Source: an uncultured Opitutia bacterium (GTDB taxonomy: Bacteria; Verrucomicrobiota; Verrucomicrobiia; Opitutales; Opitutaceae). Taken from it: a stretch of 64,000 nucleotides of DNA. The notes under the pieces are model-generated. The model worked only from the letters and a program-made list of their open reading frames with translations. It was not told where the DNA came from and made no database searches. The stretch lies in NCBI GenBank assembly GCA_903827245.1, contig CAIKHO010000074.1, positions 124,001 through 188,000 of the forward strand, written 5' to 3'. This document shows positions 9,348 to 18,054 of the stretch, one piece after another. Both the position numbers and the translations under genes were made by a program. The stretch's first letter is position 1. Every line of letters starts with the position of its first letter.

Positions 9348-10670
9348 TCAGACCCGGCCCACGACCAGCGACGCGTTCGTGCCGCCGAAGCCGAAGCTAT
9401 TGGCGAGGGCGAAATCGACCTTCTTCTCCACTGCCGTGTTCGGGGTGAAGTTGAGGCCCAGCGCCGCACAGGCGGGATCGAGGTTGTCGAGGTTGATGGT
9501 CGGCGGAATCACCCCGTGGTGGATCGCCTGCACGGCCGCGAACGCGCCGAGCGCGCCGGCGCCGCCGAGCAGATGCCCGGTCATCGACTTGACGCCGCTG
9601 ACGTGGAGACGGTCCTTGCCGGCCGCGAAGACCGCGGCGATGGCCGCGGCTTCCTCGCCGTCACCGCCCGGCGTCGACGTGGCATGGGCCGAGACGTAGC
9701 CGACCTCCTCGGGCCGGATGCCCGCATCGGCCACCGCGAGCGCCATCGAGCGCCGTGAGCCCTCCGCCTCGGGGGCGAGCGAGGAAAGATGATAGGCATC
9801 GGCCGTCGCGGAATATCCGCGCAACTCCGCATAAATCCGCGCGCCGCGGCGGCGGGCGTGCTCGTATTCCTCGAGGACAAACACCACGGCACCCTCGCCC
9901 ATCACGAAACCGTCGCGGTCCGCATCATAGGGCCGTGACGCCTTCGTCGGGGCGTCATTGCGGGTGGAAAGCGCCCGCATCTGGGCAAAGGCTCCGACCG
10001 CCAAAGGGGTGATCACCGCTTCGGATCCGCCGGCTATCATCACGTCGGCCTCACCGCGCTGGATCACCCGCAGGGACTCGCCGAGGGCGTGTCCACTGGT
10101 CGCGCAGGCCGAGGCCACGCTCATGTTGGTCCCGCGGAAATCCAGCAGGATGGCCGCCTGCCCGGAGAGGATGTTGGGCGCGATCTGGAGGATCAGGAAC
10201 GGCGAGATCTTTCGGTAGCCGCCCGCCAGCCAAATGTCCTGCATCGCGATGATCTCCGGCAGGCCGCCGAGTCCCACGCCGAGGTTCACCCCGATGCGCT
10301 CGGGCGCAATTGATGCGCGATGGGCGTCGAGCCCTGAATCCGCATAGGCATCCACCGTCGCCGCCAGGCCGAGATGCGTGAACCGGCCCAGTTTCTTGAC
10401 CTCCTTGGGCGAGACCACGCAGGTGACGGGATCGCCCTGCGGCCCGCGCGGATGCAGCGGGCTGGCCAGCGCCGCCGAGGGCTCGAAGCCCTTCACTTCA
10501 CCGGCGATCTGCGCGGTGCAGCCCGTGGGATTGAACCGCGTGATCGGCCCGATGCCGCTGCGCCCTGCCGTGAGGGCGGCCCAAGTGGCGGCGGCCGTGT
10601 TGCCGACCGGTGTGATGGCGCCGAGGCCGGTGATGACCACCCGGCGGCGTGGAGTCGTGTCAGTGCTCAT
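9348..10670 (-). CDS. fabF: 3-oxoacyl-[acyl-carrier-protein] synthase II (KAS II)
   Basis: Condensing enzyme that elongates acyl-ACP with malonyl-ACP in type II fatty acid synthesis; cytosolic thiolase fold. Catalytic Cys sits in 'SVASACATSGHALGES'. The two catalytic histidines are in 'SAHATSTPGGD' and 'KSMTGHLLGGAG', and the C-terminus has the glycine-rich 'NSFGFGGTNASL'. About 440 aa, slightly longer than the usual 412; an extra stretch near residues 60-75 follows 'LHPRGPQG'. The start ATG at 10670 overlaps the tetR stop (ATGA), indicating translational coupling. No other fab gene is adjacent, so it may serve a dedicated lipid rather than bulk synthesis. Confidence 0.9.
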   Translation of the reverse strand: MSTDTTPRRRVVITGLGAITPVGNTAAATWAALTAGRSGIGPITRFNPTGCTAQIAGEVKGFEPSAALASPLHPRGPQGDPVTCVVSPKEVKKLGRFTHLGLAATVDAYADSGLDAHRASIAPERIGVNLGVGLGGLPEIIAMQDIWLAGGYRKISPFLILQIAPNILSGQAAILLDFRGTNMSVASACATSGHALGESLRVIQRGEADVMIAGGSEAVITPLAVGAFAQMRALSTRNDAPTKASRPYDADRDGFVMGEGAVVFVLEEYEHARRRGARIYAELRGYSATADAYHLSSLAPEAEGSRRSMALAVADAGIRPEEVGYVSAHATSTPGGDGEEAAAIAAVFAAGKDRLHVSGVKSMTGHLLGGAGALGAFAAVQAIHHGVIPPTINLDNLDPACAALGLNFTPNTAVEKKVDFALANSFGFGGTNASLVVGRV

Positions 10671-11362
10671 GAAATGGAAGGTGTGGCGGCAATCGCACAC
10701 AGGAAGTCGTTCGCGGGCGCGGCCGGAACAGCCGCGCTCGTCGCTGGCTCCGGCGCCGGCCGCTGCGGAGTGCGGGCCTTGTCGGAGAATTCCGCGCGCA
10801 AATGCCGGCGCATCGAATGCAGGATCGCATCGCTGCGCGCCGGATCGTCAATCGCGCGCGCGAACAGCAGCGCACCGACCAGCGAGCTCATCAGGTGCGT
10901 GACAAGATCGCGGTTGGCCACCGGGTCGGGCGACAGTTTCAGCGCCGCACCCAGGCGGTCGAGATGACCGGTGAACCCCCGCGAGTAACCGGCCCGCACG
11001 CTGCCGCGCAGCCGCGCCATGTCCGCGCCCACCGCCACGACCACGCAGCCCGAGCCACGGTTGTCGCGGTGATGCGCGGAAAGGTAGCTGTCGATCAGCA
11101 TCCGGGCGCGGCGGGCCGGCGTGGGTTGTGCGGCGATGCGGTCGAGATTGATGACCGCCGCATCGAAGGTCGCCGCGCAGGCCTCGGCCACCAGCTCCGA
11201 CTTGTCGCGAAAATGGGCGTAGAACCCGCCATGCGTCAGGCCCGCCCGCCGCATCACCTCATCCACCCCGGTTTCAGTCACCCCGCGCTCCCGAAAGGCC
11301 TGGCTCGCCGCATCCAGGATGCGCCGGCGGGTGGCTGGCTTGTGGGCGGGTGAATAGCGCAT
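10667..11362 (-). CDS. TetR/AcrR family transcriptional regulator
   Basis: DNA-binding repressor-type protein. The helix-turn-helix occupies about residues 12-56: 'RRRILDAASQAFRERG' then 'VDEVMRRAGLTHGGFYAHF', the classic TetR recognition helix with the G-x-F-Y-x-H-F ending. The ligand-binding half (70-200) matches the subgroup with 'GSGCVVVAVGADMAR'. The C-terminal 25 residues are Ala/Pro-rich and probably disordered. It is the first gene of a two-gene unit with fabF (4-bp ATGA overlap). This suggests it senses an acyl or lipophilic compound and controls that KAS II; the ligand is unknown. Confidence 0.85.
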   Translation of the reverse strand: MRYSPAHKPATRRRILDAASQAFRERGVTETGVDEVMRRAGLTHGGFYAHFRDKSELVAEACAATFDAAVINLDRIAAQPTPARRARMLIDSYLSAHHRDNRGSGCVVVAVGADMARLRGSVRAGYSRGFTGHLDRLGAALKLSPDPVANRDLVTHLMSSLVGALLFARAIDDPARSDAILHSMRRHLRAEFSDKARTPQRPAPEPATSAAVPAAPANDFLCAIAATPSIS

Positions 11363-11423
11363 GGCGAGGCTCGGTTAGGTTGGATGACGTTCGTCATATA
11401 AAGCCGCAAGCGCTAAATTGCAG

Positions 11424-11476
11424 CTGTAGCCGGGGTCGGCGACCCCGGGGCCGGCCGCAGCGGGGCCGGTTACAGC
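11424..11476. repeat. REP-like inverted pair (TGTAGCCGGGGTC family)
   Basis: Left hairpin: GTAG at 11426-11429 followed by CCGGGGTC-GGC-GACCCCGG. The right copy on the other strand begins CTGTAACCGGCCCCGC. A close relative lies at 25652-25700. It sits between the divergent tetR and HIT genes. Confidence 0.75.
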
Positions 11477-11566
11477 CCGCCCACGAGGCGGCGAATCAGG
11501 AAAGCCCCTTCCCGAGCGGTTTTGACTTTGCCCGCAATGTCCCTTCTCCTCGGCTTTCCCACCGAC

Positions 11567-12118
11567 ATGCAGCAGCTTCATCCTTACTGGCGCATGGACT
11601 ATATTGAGGCGCCACGTTTTCCGGCCACGAAGCGGCCGTTCACCGAGCTGCCTGCCTTGGGCGATGATGAAACCGCGCTGATCGTCCATCGGTCGCACCT
11701 ATCCTATCTTATCCTCAATCGTTTCCCCTACAATCCCGGCCACCTGCTCGCCGTGCCGTTCCGTGCAGTGGTCGACGTGGAGGAACTCGATCCCACCGAG
11801 CGTGCGGACCTGATGGAAATCATCGTACTGGCCAAAAGCCTGCTTCGCTCGACCCTGAAGCCCGACGGCTTCAATATCGGCTTCAACCTCGGATCGGCGT
11901 CGGGTGGAAGCATCGCCCACCTTCACGCCCACATCGTTCCACGGTGGAACGGCGACAATAACTTCATGCCCGTTATCGGCCACACCCGCATCCTCCCGCA
12001 GGCCTTGAACGAGACTTGGAAGCGCTTGAGCGCCGCCGCTGGCGGCCGGCCGCAGAAACCGGCGTCGAAAAAAACGCCGAAGCCGGCTCGCAAGTCGTCC
12101 GGACGGAAATCCCGCTGA
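11567..12118 (+). CDS. HIT-family nucleotide hydrolase/transferase
   Basis: Histidine triad protein acting on nucleotide phosphoanhydrides (Ap4A- or nucleotidyl-type). The catalytic triad is 'HLHAHIVPRW' near residue 120. The N-terminus 'LHPYWRMDYI' matches the branch that includes AP-4-A phosphorylase-like bacterial proteins. The C-terminal 25 residues are rich in Lys, Pro and Ser and look disordered. Earlier in-frame starts exist at 11522 and 11537; ATG 11567 is chosen because homology-like sequence begins there. It is followed 36 bp later by phoH. Confidence 0.85.
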   Translation: MQQLHPYWRMDYIEAPRFPATKRPFTELPALGDDETALIVHRSHLSYLILNRFPYNPGHLLAVPFRAVVDVEELDPTERADLMEIIVLAKSLLRSTLKPDGFNIGFNLGSASGGSIAHLHAHIVPRWNGDNNFMPVIGHTRILPQALNETWKRLSAAAGGRPQKPASKKTPKPARKSSGRKSR

Positions 12119-12154
12119 CTGCAACCCAGCCCGCGCGGCCGTCCACTCCTCTCC

Positions 12155-13150
12155 ATGTCCAATTCCTCCGCCGTGCCTTCGAAGACGCTCTATTTTCCGA
12201 ATCCACGCCATCTCCACCAGCTTTACGGCGGCCGCGATGAAAACCTGGGGTTGGTCGAGAAGTCGCTCGGCGTCAGGCTGGTCACCCGCGAGGAATGGCT
12301 GAAGATCGACGGTCCGGCCGATGCCATTGCGCGCACCGAGACGCTCTTCGGCCATCTGAGTGAGGCGCGCGGCCAGGGGGTGGTGATCCGCACGCCTGAT
12401 TTCACGCGCATCGTCGAGACCTTCGCACATGGCGACGGCGCGGAGCTCAGGGAACTTTTTGGCGAACCGCTGGTGATCACCACCAACCGCCGGACCGTCG
12501 TCCCCAAGACCCTCGGCCAGAAGCTGTACCTCCAGTCGATCCAGAAGAACCCGATCGTCTTCGGCATCGGTCCCGCCGGCACCGGCAAGACCTACCTCGC
12601 GATGGCCGCCGCGATCTCCGCCCTGCTGCGGAACGAGGTCCAGCGCGTCGTCCTCACCCGGCCCGCCGTGGAGGCCGGCGAGGCGCTCGGCTTCCTGCCT
12701 GGTGACCTGCGCGAGAAGATCCTTCCCTATCTCCGCCCGATTTACGATGCGATGCACGACATGCTCGATGCCGAGGATGTCGTCCGCCTCACCGAGAAGG
12801 GCGTCATCGAGATCGCGCCGCTCGCCTACATGCGCGGCCGCACGCTTTCGAACGCCTTTATTGTCCTCGATGAGGCGCAGAACACCACGCCGGAGCAGAT
12901 GATGATGTTTCTCACCCGCCTCGGCGAGGAGTCGCGCATGGTTATCACCGGCGATGTCACGCAGGTCGACCTGCCCCGCTCGAAGCAAAGCGGCCTGATC
13001 GAGGTCAGCCGTATCCTGGGCAACGTGCCGGGTATCGATTTCCATTATTTCAGCGGAGCCGATGTCGTGCGCCATCCGCTCGTGCTCAAGATCATCGAGG
13101 CCTACGAACGCTACAAGAACCCGATGGGCGACGGCGCCCCGCCCGCCTGA
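12155..13150 (+). CDS. phoH: PhoH-like ATPase (PhoL type)
   Basis: Cytosolic P-loop ATPase linked to RNA metabolism. An N-terminal KH-like segment (residues 20-90) is followed by the helicase-like ATPase: Walker A 'GPAGTGKT' near residue 143 and Walker B 'IVLDEAQNTT' near residue 240. The sensor segments are 'VITGDVTQVDLPR' and 'YFSGADVVRHPLV'. 331 aa, normal for the family. It heads the conserved order phoH-pgpH-ybeY; in many bacteria these genes are cotranscribed and linked to ribosome maturation and stress. RBS not striking. Confidence 0.93.
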   Translation: MSNSSAVPSKTLYFPNPRHLHQLYGGRDENLGLVEKSLGVRLVTREEWLKIDGPADAIARTETLFGHLSEARGQGVVIRTPDFTRIVETFAHGDGAELRELFGEPLVITTNRRTVVPKTLGQKLYLQSIQKNPIVFGIGPAGTGKTYLAMAAAISALLRNEVQRVVLTRPAVEAGEALGFLPGDLREKILPYLRPIYDAMHDMLDAEDVVRLTEKGVIEIAPLAYMRGRTLSNAFIVLDEAQNTTPEQMMMFLTRLGEESRMVITGDVTQVDLPRSKQSGLIEVSRILGNVPGIDFHYFSGADVVRHPLVLKIIEAYERYKNPMGDGAPPA

Positions 13151-13186
13151 GCGGGCCAGGCCCGCATCTTTCACCCTCACCATCCG

Positions 13187-15532
13187 ATGTCACTCCGCCA
13201 AAATCTGAAGCTCCTGCGCGGCGGCCTGCTCGGGCCCCGGCATGCGCGCAAGACGGCGGAGACGTCCGCCGCGATGACTTTTCTCGAGAAGAGCCGCCTC
13301 ATCGCCGGCCTCATCTTCATCGCGACCGTCGCGGCTATCGTGCTGATCAGCTTCGTCGGCGTCACCACCATCGACCTGCCCGTCCTGCCCGGGCAGCTGG
13401 CCACGGTGCGCGTGGCGGCCAGCAGTTCGTTCAGTTATCTCAGCGAGGAAAAAACCCGCGCCGCGCGTGAGGCCCTGGTCCATCGCGTGCCGCCGGTCTA
13501 CCGGCTCGAATTCGTCCCGCTGCAGCAGTTCGAGTCCAATATCCGCGACCTGATCGCACAGCTGGAGCGCTTCGAGCATGATTTCCCCGCGAATGCCCCC
13601 ACCCTGACGAACCGCCACGAGGCGCTCGCGGGTATCGTCGAGGCCTTCAACGTCCGGGGCCCCTACAATGTCAGCGTCGACGATGTCGCCGCGCTCCTCG
13701 CCGCCGGCGATGCCAGGCTGCGCTTCAACCTCGTGGAAAACGGCCTCGCCGCCCTCCGCGAGATCTACGCCGAGGGCGTGCATGACAGCTCGCTCGAGCA
13801 GTCCGGCGAGGTGAACAGCGTGACCGTTTACCAGATCCTCCGGTCGAACGGCGAAATCGCGCAGCGTCCCGTCCAGTCCCTCGAGCAGGCGCTCACCTTC
13901 CTCCGCATCAATCTCGCCGCCGAGGGCACCGGTCGCGACCTCGCGGGCGTGCTCTTCCGCATCTTCCGCAGCGGCGTCACGCCGAACATCATGTTCGACC
14001 AGGCCGCCACCAACCTCCGAGAGACGGAGGCCCTCCGGGCCCTCAAGCCCGTCACCGTCTCCGTCGAGCGCGGGCAGACCCTGATCGAGCCGGGCACCCG
14101 CGTCACGCCCGAGCAGTACGAAATGCTGATGGCCCAGCGGCAGTTCCTGCTCGATTCCAACGACACCGCGGTGGACGAGGGCCTGCGCCTCTTCGGCCGC
14201 ATCCTCCTCGTGCTCGCCATGGTCATGGCCAGCGTCATCTACATCTGCATCGAGGACCGCGAGACGCTCCAGAGCAACGGCCGCCTCGCCCTGCTGGCCC
14301 TCGTGGTCATCGTCAACCTCGCCCTGGTCCGTGTCACCTATTCGCTGCTCACCTTGGAATTTTTCCTCCGCGACAGCCCGTGGGCCTCGACGCTGCCCTA
14401 CATCGCGCCCACCGCGCTCGCGCCGCTCATCGTCGCCATCCTCATCGACGCCGGCTCGGCCATCTTCATGGCGCTGCTCATCTCGATTTTCACCGGCGTC
14501 ATCTACGGCAACCGGCTCGACCTGCTCGTGCTCACGTTTCTCGCCTCGATGGTCGCCATCTTTGCCTGCCGCGATGCGCGCAAGCGCGGCCGCGTCGTCC
14601 GCGCCGCCGGGCTCGGGGGCCTCACGGTCGCCGCCTTCGCCCTCCTGATCGGCATCGTGGACAAGACCCCCCAGCTCGTGCTGCTGCAGGAAATGGGCGC
14701 CGGGCTCCTCACCGGGCTCCTCACCGGCGTGGTCGTCGTGGGCGTGCTGCCCGTGCTCGAGAGCCTGTTCAAGCGCACGACCGACATCACGCTGCTCGAG
14801 CTGACCGACTTCAACCACCCGCTTCTCCGCCTCATGCAGCTCGAGGCGCCGGGCACGTACCACCACTCCCTCGTCGTGGCCCAGCTCGCGGAAAACGCCT
14901 GCAGTGCCATCGGCGCCAATCCGCTGCTGGCCCGGGTCTGCGCGATTTTCCACGACATCGGCAAGACCGTGAAGCCGGAGTTCTTCACGGAGAACCAGCG
15001 GGGCGGCACGACCAGCCCGCATGACCCCGCCACCCCCGCGGTCTCCGCGCTCATCATCAAGAACCATGTGCCGGAGGGCGTGGCCCTCGCCCACAAGCAC
15101 CGGCTGCCGCGCGCCGTGGTCGACGTCATCCAGCAGCACCACGGCACCTCCCTCGTGCGCTATTTTTATGACCGGGCCGTGGCGGCGTCGCGCGCCCCCT
15201 TCGGCGGGGGCGAGGCGGCCACAGTGCCGGTGGCCGATTACCGGTACGACGGCCCCAAGCCGCAATTCAAGGAGAGCGCCGTGATCTCGCTGGCCGACGC
15301 CGTCGAGGCGGCGTCGCGCTCGCTGCGCAAGGTCACGCCCCAGCACCTGGGCGAGCTGATCGACACCATCTTCCGCAACCGCATTGCCGACGGCCAACTG
15401 GACGAAGCCCCGCTCACGTTCGCCGAGCTGGCCCGGGTCAAGAGCAGCTTCACTTTCACCCTGCTCAACATGCTGCACGCGCGGGTGGCTTATCCGGACG
15501 GCGACGAACCGGCCGCCGAGGCCAAGGCGTGA
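13187..15532 (+). CDS. pgpH: 7TM-HD phosphohydrolase, cyclic-di-AMP phosphodiesterase PgpH type
   Basis: Membrane protein predicted to hydrolyse c-di-AMP. A first transmembrane helix lies near residues 35-58, followed by an extracytoplasmic 7TMR-HDED domain (about 70-330), then seven helices (about 340-520). The cytosolic HD domain contains 'TYHHSLVVAQLAE', the H-D pair in 'IFHDIGKT', and 'ADAVEAASR'. 781 aa, typical. It lies 36 bp after phoH and upstream of ybeY, the usual neighbours. The product of c-di-AMP turnover here is family knowledge; specificity is not proven by sequence alone. Confidence 0.9.
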   Translation: MSLRQNLKLLRGGLLGPRHARKTAETSAAMTFLEKSRLIAGLIFIATVAAIVLISFVGVTTIDLPVLPGQLATVRVAASSSFSYLSEEKTRAAREALVHRVPPVYRLEFVPLQQFESNIRDLIAQLERFEHDFPANAPTLTNRHEALAGIVEAFNVRGPYNVSVDDVAALLAAGDARLRFNLVENGLAALREIYAEGVHDSSLEQSGEVNSVTVYQILRSNGEIAQRPVQSLEQALTFLRINLAAEGTGRDLAGVLFRIFRSGVTPNIMFDQAATNLRETEALRALKPVTVSVERGQTLIEPGTRVTPEQYEMLMAQRQFLLDSNDTAVDEGLRLFGRILLVLAMVMASVIYICIEDRETLQSNGRLALLALVVIVNLALVRVTYSLLTLEFFLRDSPWASTLPYIAPTALAPLIVAILIDAGSAIFMALLISIFTGVIYGNRLDLLVLTFLASMVAIFACRDARKRGRVVRAAGLGGLTVAAFALLIGIVDKTPQLVLLQEMGAGLLTGLLTGVVVVGVLPVLESLFKRTTDITLLELTDFNHPLLRLMQLEAPGTYHHSLVVAQLAENACSAIGANPLLARVCAIFHDIGKTVKPEFFTENQRGGTTSPHDPATPAVSALIIKNHVPEGVALAHKHRLPRAVVDVIQQHHGTSLVRYFYDRAVAASRAPFGGGEAATVPVADYRYDGPKPQFKESAVISLADAVEAASRSLRKVTPQHLGELIDTIFRNRIADGQLDEAPLTFAELARVKSSFTFTLLNMLHARVAYPDGDEPAAEAKA

Positions 15533-15541
15533 CCGGCTCCC

Positions 15542-15593
15542 ATCGTTCCTCGTTCTCTCCCTTCCGATCAGAGCCTCGAGAACGAGGAACGAT
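15542..15593. repeat. Perfect 16-bp inverted repeat between pgpH and ybeY
   Basis: Arms ATCGTTCCTCGTTCTC (15542-15557) and the exact complement (15578-15593). It resembles the larger CTTTCTC/GAGAAAG palindrome at 17005-17113. No T-run follows, so it looks like a dispersed repeat rather than a terminator. Confidence 0.75.
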
Positions 15594-15619
15594 AACGAAG
15601 AACGAGAACGATTCTGAAG

Positions 15620-16093
15620 ATGCCCGCCCGCACCCTCGCCCTCGCCAACCGCCATCCGCGCCTGAAGCTGGACCGTCCCGGGCTTGCCCGCGCCGTCGCG
15701 ACGCTCGATGCCCACGCCGCGAAATTCCGCGGCGGCTGCCCGCCCGGCGAGCTTTCCATCGCCTTTCTCACGGATGCCGCGCTCGCGCAGCTGCACGCGG
15801 ACTTCCTGGACGATCCCGCCCCCACCGACGTGATCACCTTCGCCGGTGACGCCAGCCTCGGACTCGCCGGTGAAATCTGCGTCTCCGTCGACACCGCCGC
15901 GGCCTACGCCCGCGCACATGGCGGCGATTTTTCCGCCGAGCTCGCGCTGTACGTGGTCCACGGCTGGCTCCATCTGGCAGGCTACGACGACCTGCAGCCG
16001 ACGAAAAAACGCGCCATGCGCCGGGCCGAGACCCGGGCCCTGCGGCTGCTCGAGGCGGACAAGGCCCTGCCGCGCTTCGCCCGGCGGCGGTAA
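15620..16093 (+). CDS. ybeY: Endoribonuclease YbeY (rRNA maturation)
   Basis: Zinc-dependent RNase involved in 16S rRNA 3' maturation and ribosome quality control. Family blocks seen: 'SIAFLTDAALAQLH', 'DDPAPTDVITFAGD', and the metal site 'HGWLHLAGYDD'. In most homologues the third ligand of H-x3-H-x5-H is His; here it is Asp. 157 aa, normal length. Third gene of the phoH-pgpH-ybeY cluster. Confidence 0.92.
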   Translation: MPARTLALANRHPRLKLDRPGLARAVATLDAHAAKFRGGCPPGELSIAFLTDAALAQLHADFLDDPAPTDVITFAGDASLGLAGEICVSVDTAAAYARAHGGDFSAELALYVVHGWLHLAGYDDLQPTKKRAMRRAETRALRLLEADKALPRFARRR

Positions 16094-16130
16094 GCGCTCT
16101 TCCGTCTTTCAGTGTGGTACGGTTTCACCT

Positions 16131-16270
16131 CGGGCCCCGGAGTTTTGGCCACAAAAAGGCACGAGATGACACAAAAATGCCCAGTCCGTCTGGAGTCCGA
16201 ACCCTCAATCCATTCGGAACGGTTCCTGCCGTGTCATGTCGTGGCTTTTTGTGGCCAAAACTCCGGGGCT
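16131..16270. repeat. Palindrome with about 40-bp arms (GGCCACAAAAAGGCACGA family)
   Basis: Left arm 16131-16172, right arm 16231-16270, almost perfectly complementary (shared core CCGGAGTTTTGGCCACAAAA). A relative is at 60307-60394. It fills the space between ybeY and the DUF502 gene. Confidence 0.75.
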
Positions 16271-16342
16271 TGCAGTTAGCTGTGCCATTGCCGGTTTTTC
16301 CGTGCGTTGACCCGGGGCTGTCTGCTAACGTTTCCCCGTACC

Positions 16343-17002
16343 ATGCCCGCTGAACCGCCCACCTCCCGCACCGTCACCGTCCGCAATGCCTTTTTCTCCG
16401 GCTTGCTGCTCGTGGCTCCGCTGGTGGTCACCGTCTGGGCTTTCAGCACCATCATCGACCTGGTCGGGGGCAAGTTTCATCCGCTCTTCATCCGCTTCCT
16501 GCCGGAGAACCTCCGCGACATCGAGGCCCTCTGGAAAATCCTCGCGACCCTGATCGTCGTCGTCCTCGTCACCCTGCTCGGCTACCTCTCCCACTATGTG
16601 TTCGGGAAGCTGTTCTTCGAGGTCGGCGGCCGTTTCATCCAGGGCATTCCCGGCGTCGGCGCCGTCTACAACACGGTCAAGCAGATCGTGGACACCTTCA
16701 ACACCCAGAACCGCAATCTCTTCAACAAGGTCGTGCTGATCGAATACCCCCGGAAAGGCGTGTGGACCATCGGCTTTCTCACCAGCAAGGAGCCCAGCGA
16801 GGTGCAGAGCCGGATCGGCGGCGAGGTCTGGACGGTCTTCGTGCCGACCACCCCCAATCCGACCAGCGGCTTCCTCCTCATGCTACCCAAGGCGGATATC
16901 GTCGAACTCGAAATGTCCGTCGGCGAGGGCATGAAGATGGTCATCTCCGGCGGCGCCGTCGTGCCGCCCTGGCCGGCCGGCAGCAAGCCGCCTTACCGCT
17001 AA
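16343..17002 (+). CDS. DUF502 family membrane protein
   Basis: Two-helix inner-membrane protein of unknown function. A hydrophobic helix lies at residues 16-38 ('NAFFSGLLLVAPLVVTVWAF') and a second at about 66-90. The family signature 'IPGVGAVYNTVKQIVD' follows, then a beta-rich soluble domain with 'VFVPTTPNPTSGFLLM' and a C-terminal 'MVISGGAVVPP'. 219 aa from ATG 16343, typical for the family. The in-frame upstream extension to 16307 overlaps repeat DNA and was not used. Confidence 0.88.
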   Translation: MPAEPPTSRTVTVRNAFFSGLLLVAPLVVTVWAFSTIIDLVGGKFHPLFIRFLPENLRDIEALWKILATLIVVVLVTLLGYLSHYVFGKLFFEVGGRFIQGIPGVGAVYNTVKQIVDTFNTQNRNLFNKVVLIEYPRKGVWTIGFLTSKEPSEVQSRIGGEVWTVFVPTTPNPTSGFLLMLPKADIVELEMSVGEGMKMVISGGAVVPPWPAGSKPPYR

Positions 17003-17004
17003 AA

Positions 17005-17113
17005 AAATCTTTCTCTTTCCTCTTTATCTTTCTCTTTCTCCCTTCCGCATTCGGGTTCCGGGCTTACTTCGGCGCTGACGAACGAGAAAGATAAAGAGGA
17101 AAGAGAAAGATTT
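17005..17113. repeat. Perfect 30-bp inverted repeat (CTTTCTC-rich)
   Basis: Arms 17005-17034 and 17084-17113 are exactly complementary over 30 bp, with a 49-bp loop. It starts 3 bp after the DUF502 stop and ends 9 bp before the RecO-like start, so any transcript crossing it would fold into a very stable hairpin. Confidence 0.85.
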
Positions 17114-17122
17114 CTGTCCGCC

Positions 17123-17740
17123 ATGCCCGGCCGCATTCTCCAGACCGACGCGTTCGTGCTGTTGCGACGCCCGCCGGCCGACACGTTCCAGTTCTTCTCC
17201 GTCTTTTCCCCCGAGCACGGCGGCCTGTTCGTCCTGCAGCGCATCCCGAAAAAGCCCGCCCCGGGCTCGCAGCCGCTGGACCTCTTCGACGAGGTCTCGC
17301 TGCAGCTGGAAAGTTCCAACCAGGGCCAGACCTGGTTTGTCCGCGAAGCGCGCGTGCAGGAACGGCACGCCGCCATCGGCCGCAGCTACGACGCCCTGCG
17401 CTTTGCCTCCGCCCTGGCCGGGGTTGTCGCCCGGAATCCCGTGCCCGAGGAAAGCCGGCTGCAGGTGGGCGCCCTGCTGCGCGCCGCGTTCACCGCGTTC
17501 GGGACGTCCGCGCGCCCAGACATCGTGTTCTTCAAGGGACTCTATTGTTTCGCCCGTGACGAAGGCTACCCCGTGAAACAGGAATGGGCCGCCGCGCTGC
17601 CCGCCAATGACCGCTCCCAAGTGGCCGTCCTGCTCAACCAGCCGCTCTCCGCCCAATCCGCCCCGGAAGCGGAGGTCTCCCGTCTCCAGCGCCTCCTCGA
17701 GGATTACCTGCGCGGACATACGGAGGTTTTGCTGGATTAG
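17123..17740 (+). CDS. RecO-like DNA repair protein (tentative)
   Basis: 205 aa. The first 75 residues resemble the RecO OB-fold: 'ILQTDAFVLLRRPP', a run of alternating beta residues, and 'EHGGLFVLQRIPKK' in the position of the G-...-v-kG-...-k motif. The rest is helical and lacks an obvious zinc-binding Cys cluster. RecO helps RecF load RecA at gaps; that role is assumed from weak similarity only. Its TAG stop touches a repeat-filled gap. Could also be an unrelated OB-fold protein. Confidence 0.5.
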   Translation: MPGRILQTDAFVLLRRPPADTFQFFSVFSPEHGGLFVLQRIPKKPAPGSQPLDLFDEVSLQLESSNQGQTWFVREARVQERHAAIGRSYDALRFASALAGVVARNPVPEESRLQVGALLRAAFTAFGTSARPDIVFFKGLYCFARDEGYPVKQEWAAALPANDRSQVAVLLNQPLSAQSAPEAEVSRLQRLLEDYLRGHTEVLLD

Positions 17741-18054
17741 CCAGGTGGCCGCCGACCTCCCGCCGCCGCTCTCGCTATGGCGGGCTGCAATGGTCTCGCG
17801 AGGGCACCGTAAGCCTTGGCGAAGGTGGCCGGGCGGCGGCATGGATTTGAGCGAACACTTTTCGCAGTCGGAGGTGAAACCGTCGCCCGGCCTGTCCGCC
17901 GTAGCCCTGGTCGCCTGTGGCGCCGCCGGAGGCGGGTAAACCTTGGCGAAGGCCGAAGGTCGGCGGTCACCTTCTGGTTCCGATCAGGCACAAAAAATAA
18001 ATAAATGCCGTTTCGGTTTTCCTTCCGCGCCTTCCGTGTGTTCCGTGAGCGTCC
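17741..18054. repeat. 314-bp gene-free stretch of nested palindromic repeats
   Basis: Outer arms AGGTGGCCGCCGACCT (17743-17758) and AGGTCGGCGGTCACCT (17957-17972). Inner arms GGCCGGGCGGCGG (17827-17839) and CCGTCGCCCGGCC (17880-17892). Two 'GTAAGCC/GTAGCC-TTGG-CGAAGG' units occur, related to the copy inside pyrR. The last 50 bp (CCTTCCGCGCCTTCCG...) resemble another dispersed intergenic family and run up to the helicase ATG. No gene seen. Confidence 0.7.

Noticed and set aside
13190-15973. Long open frame on the minus strand opposite pgpH
   Set aside because: Same artefact; pgpH has all its family motifs on the plus strand.
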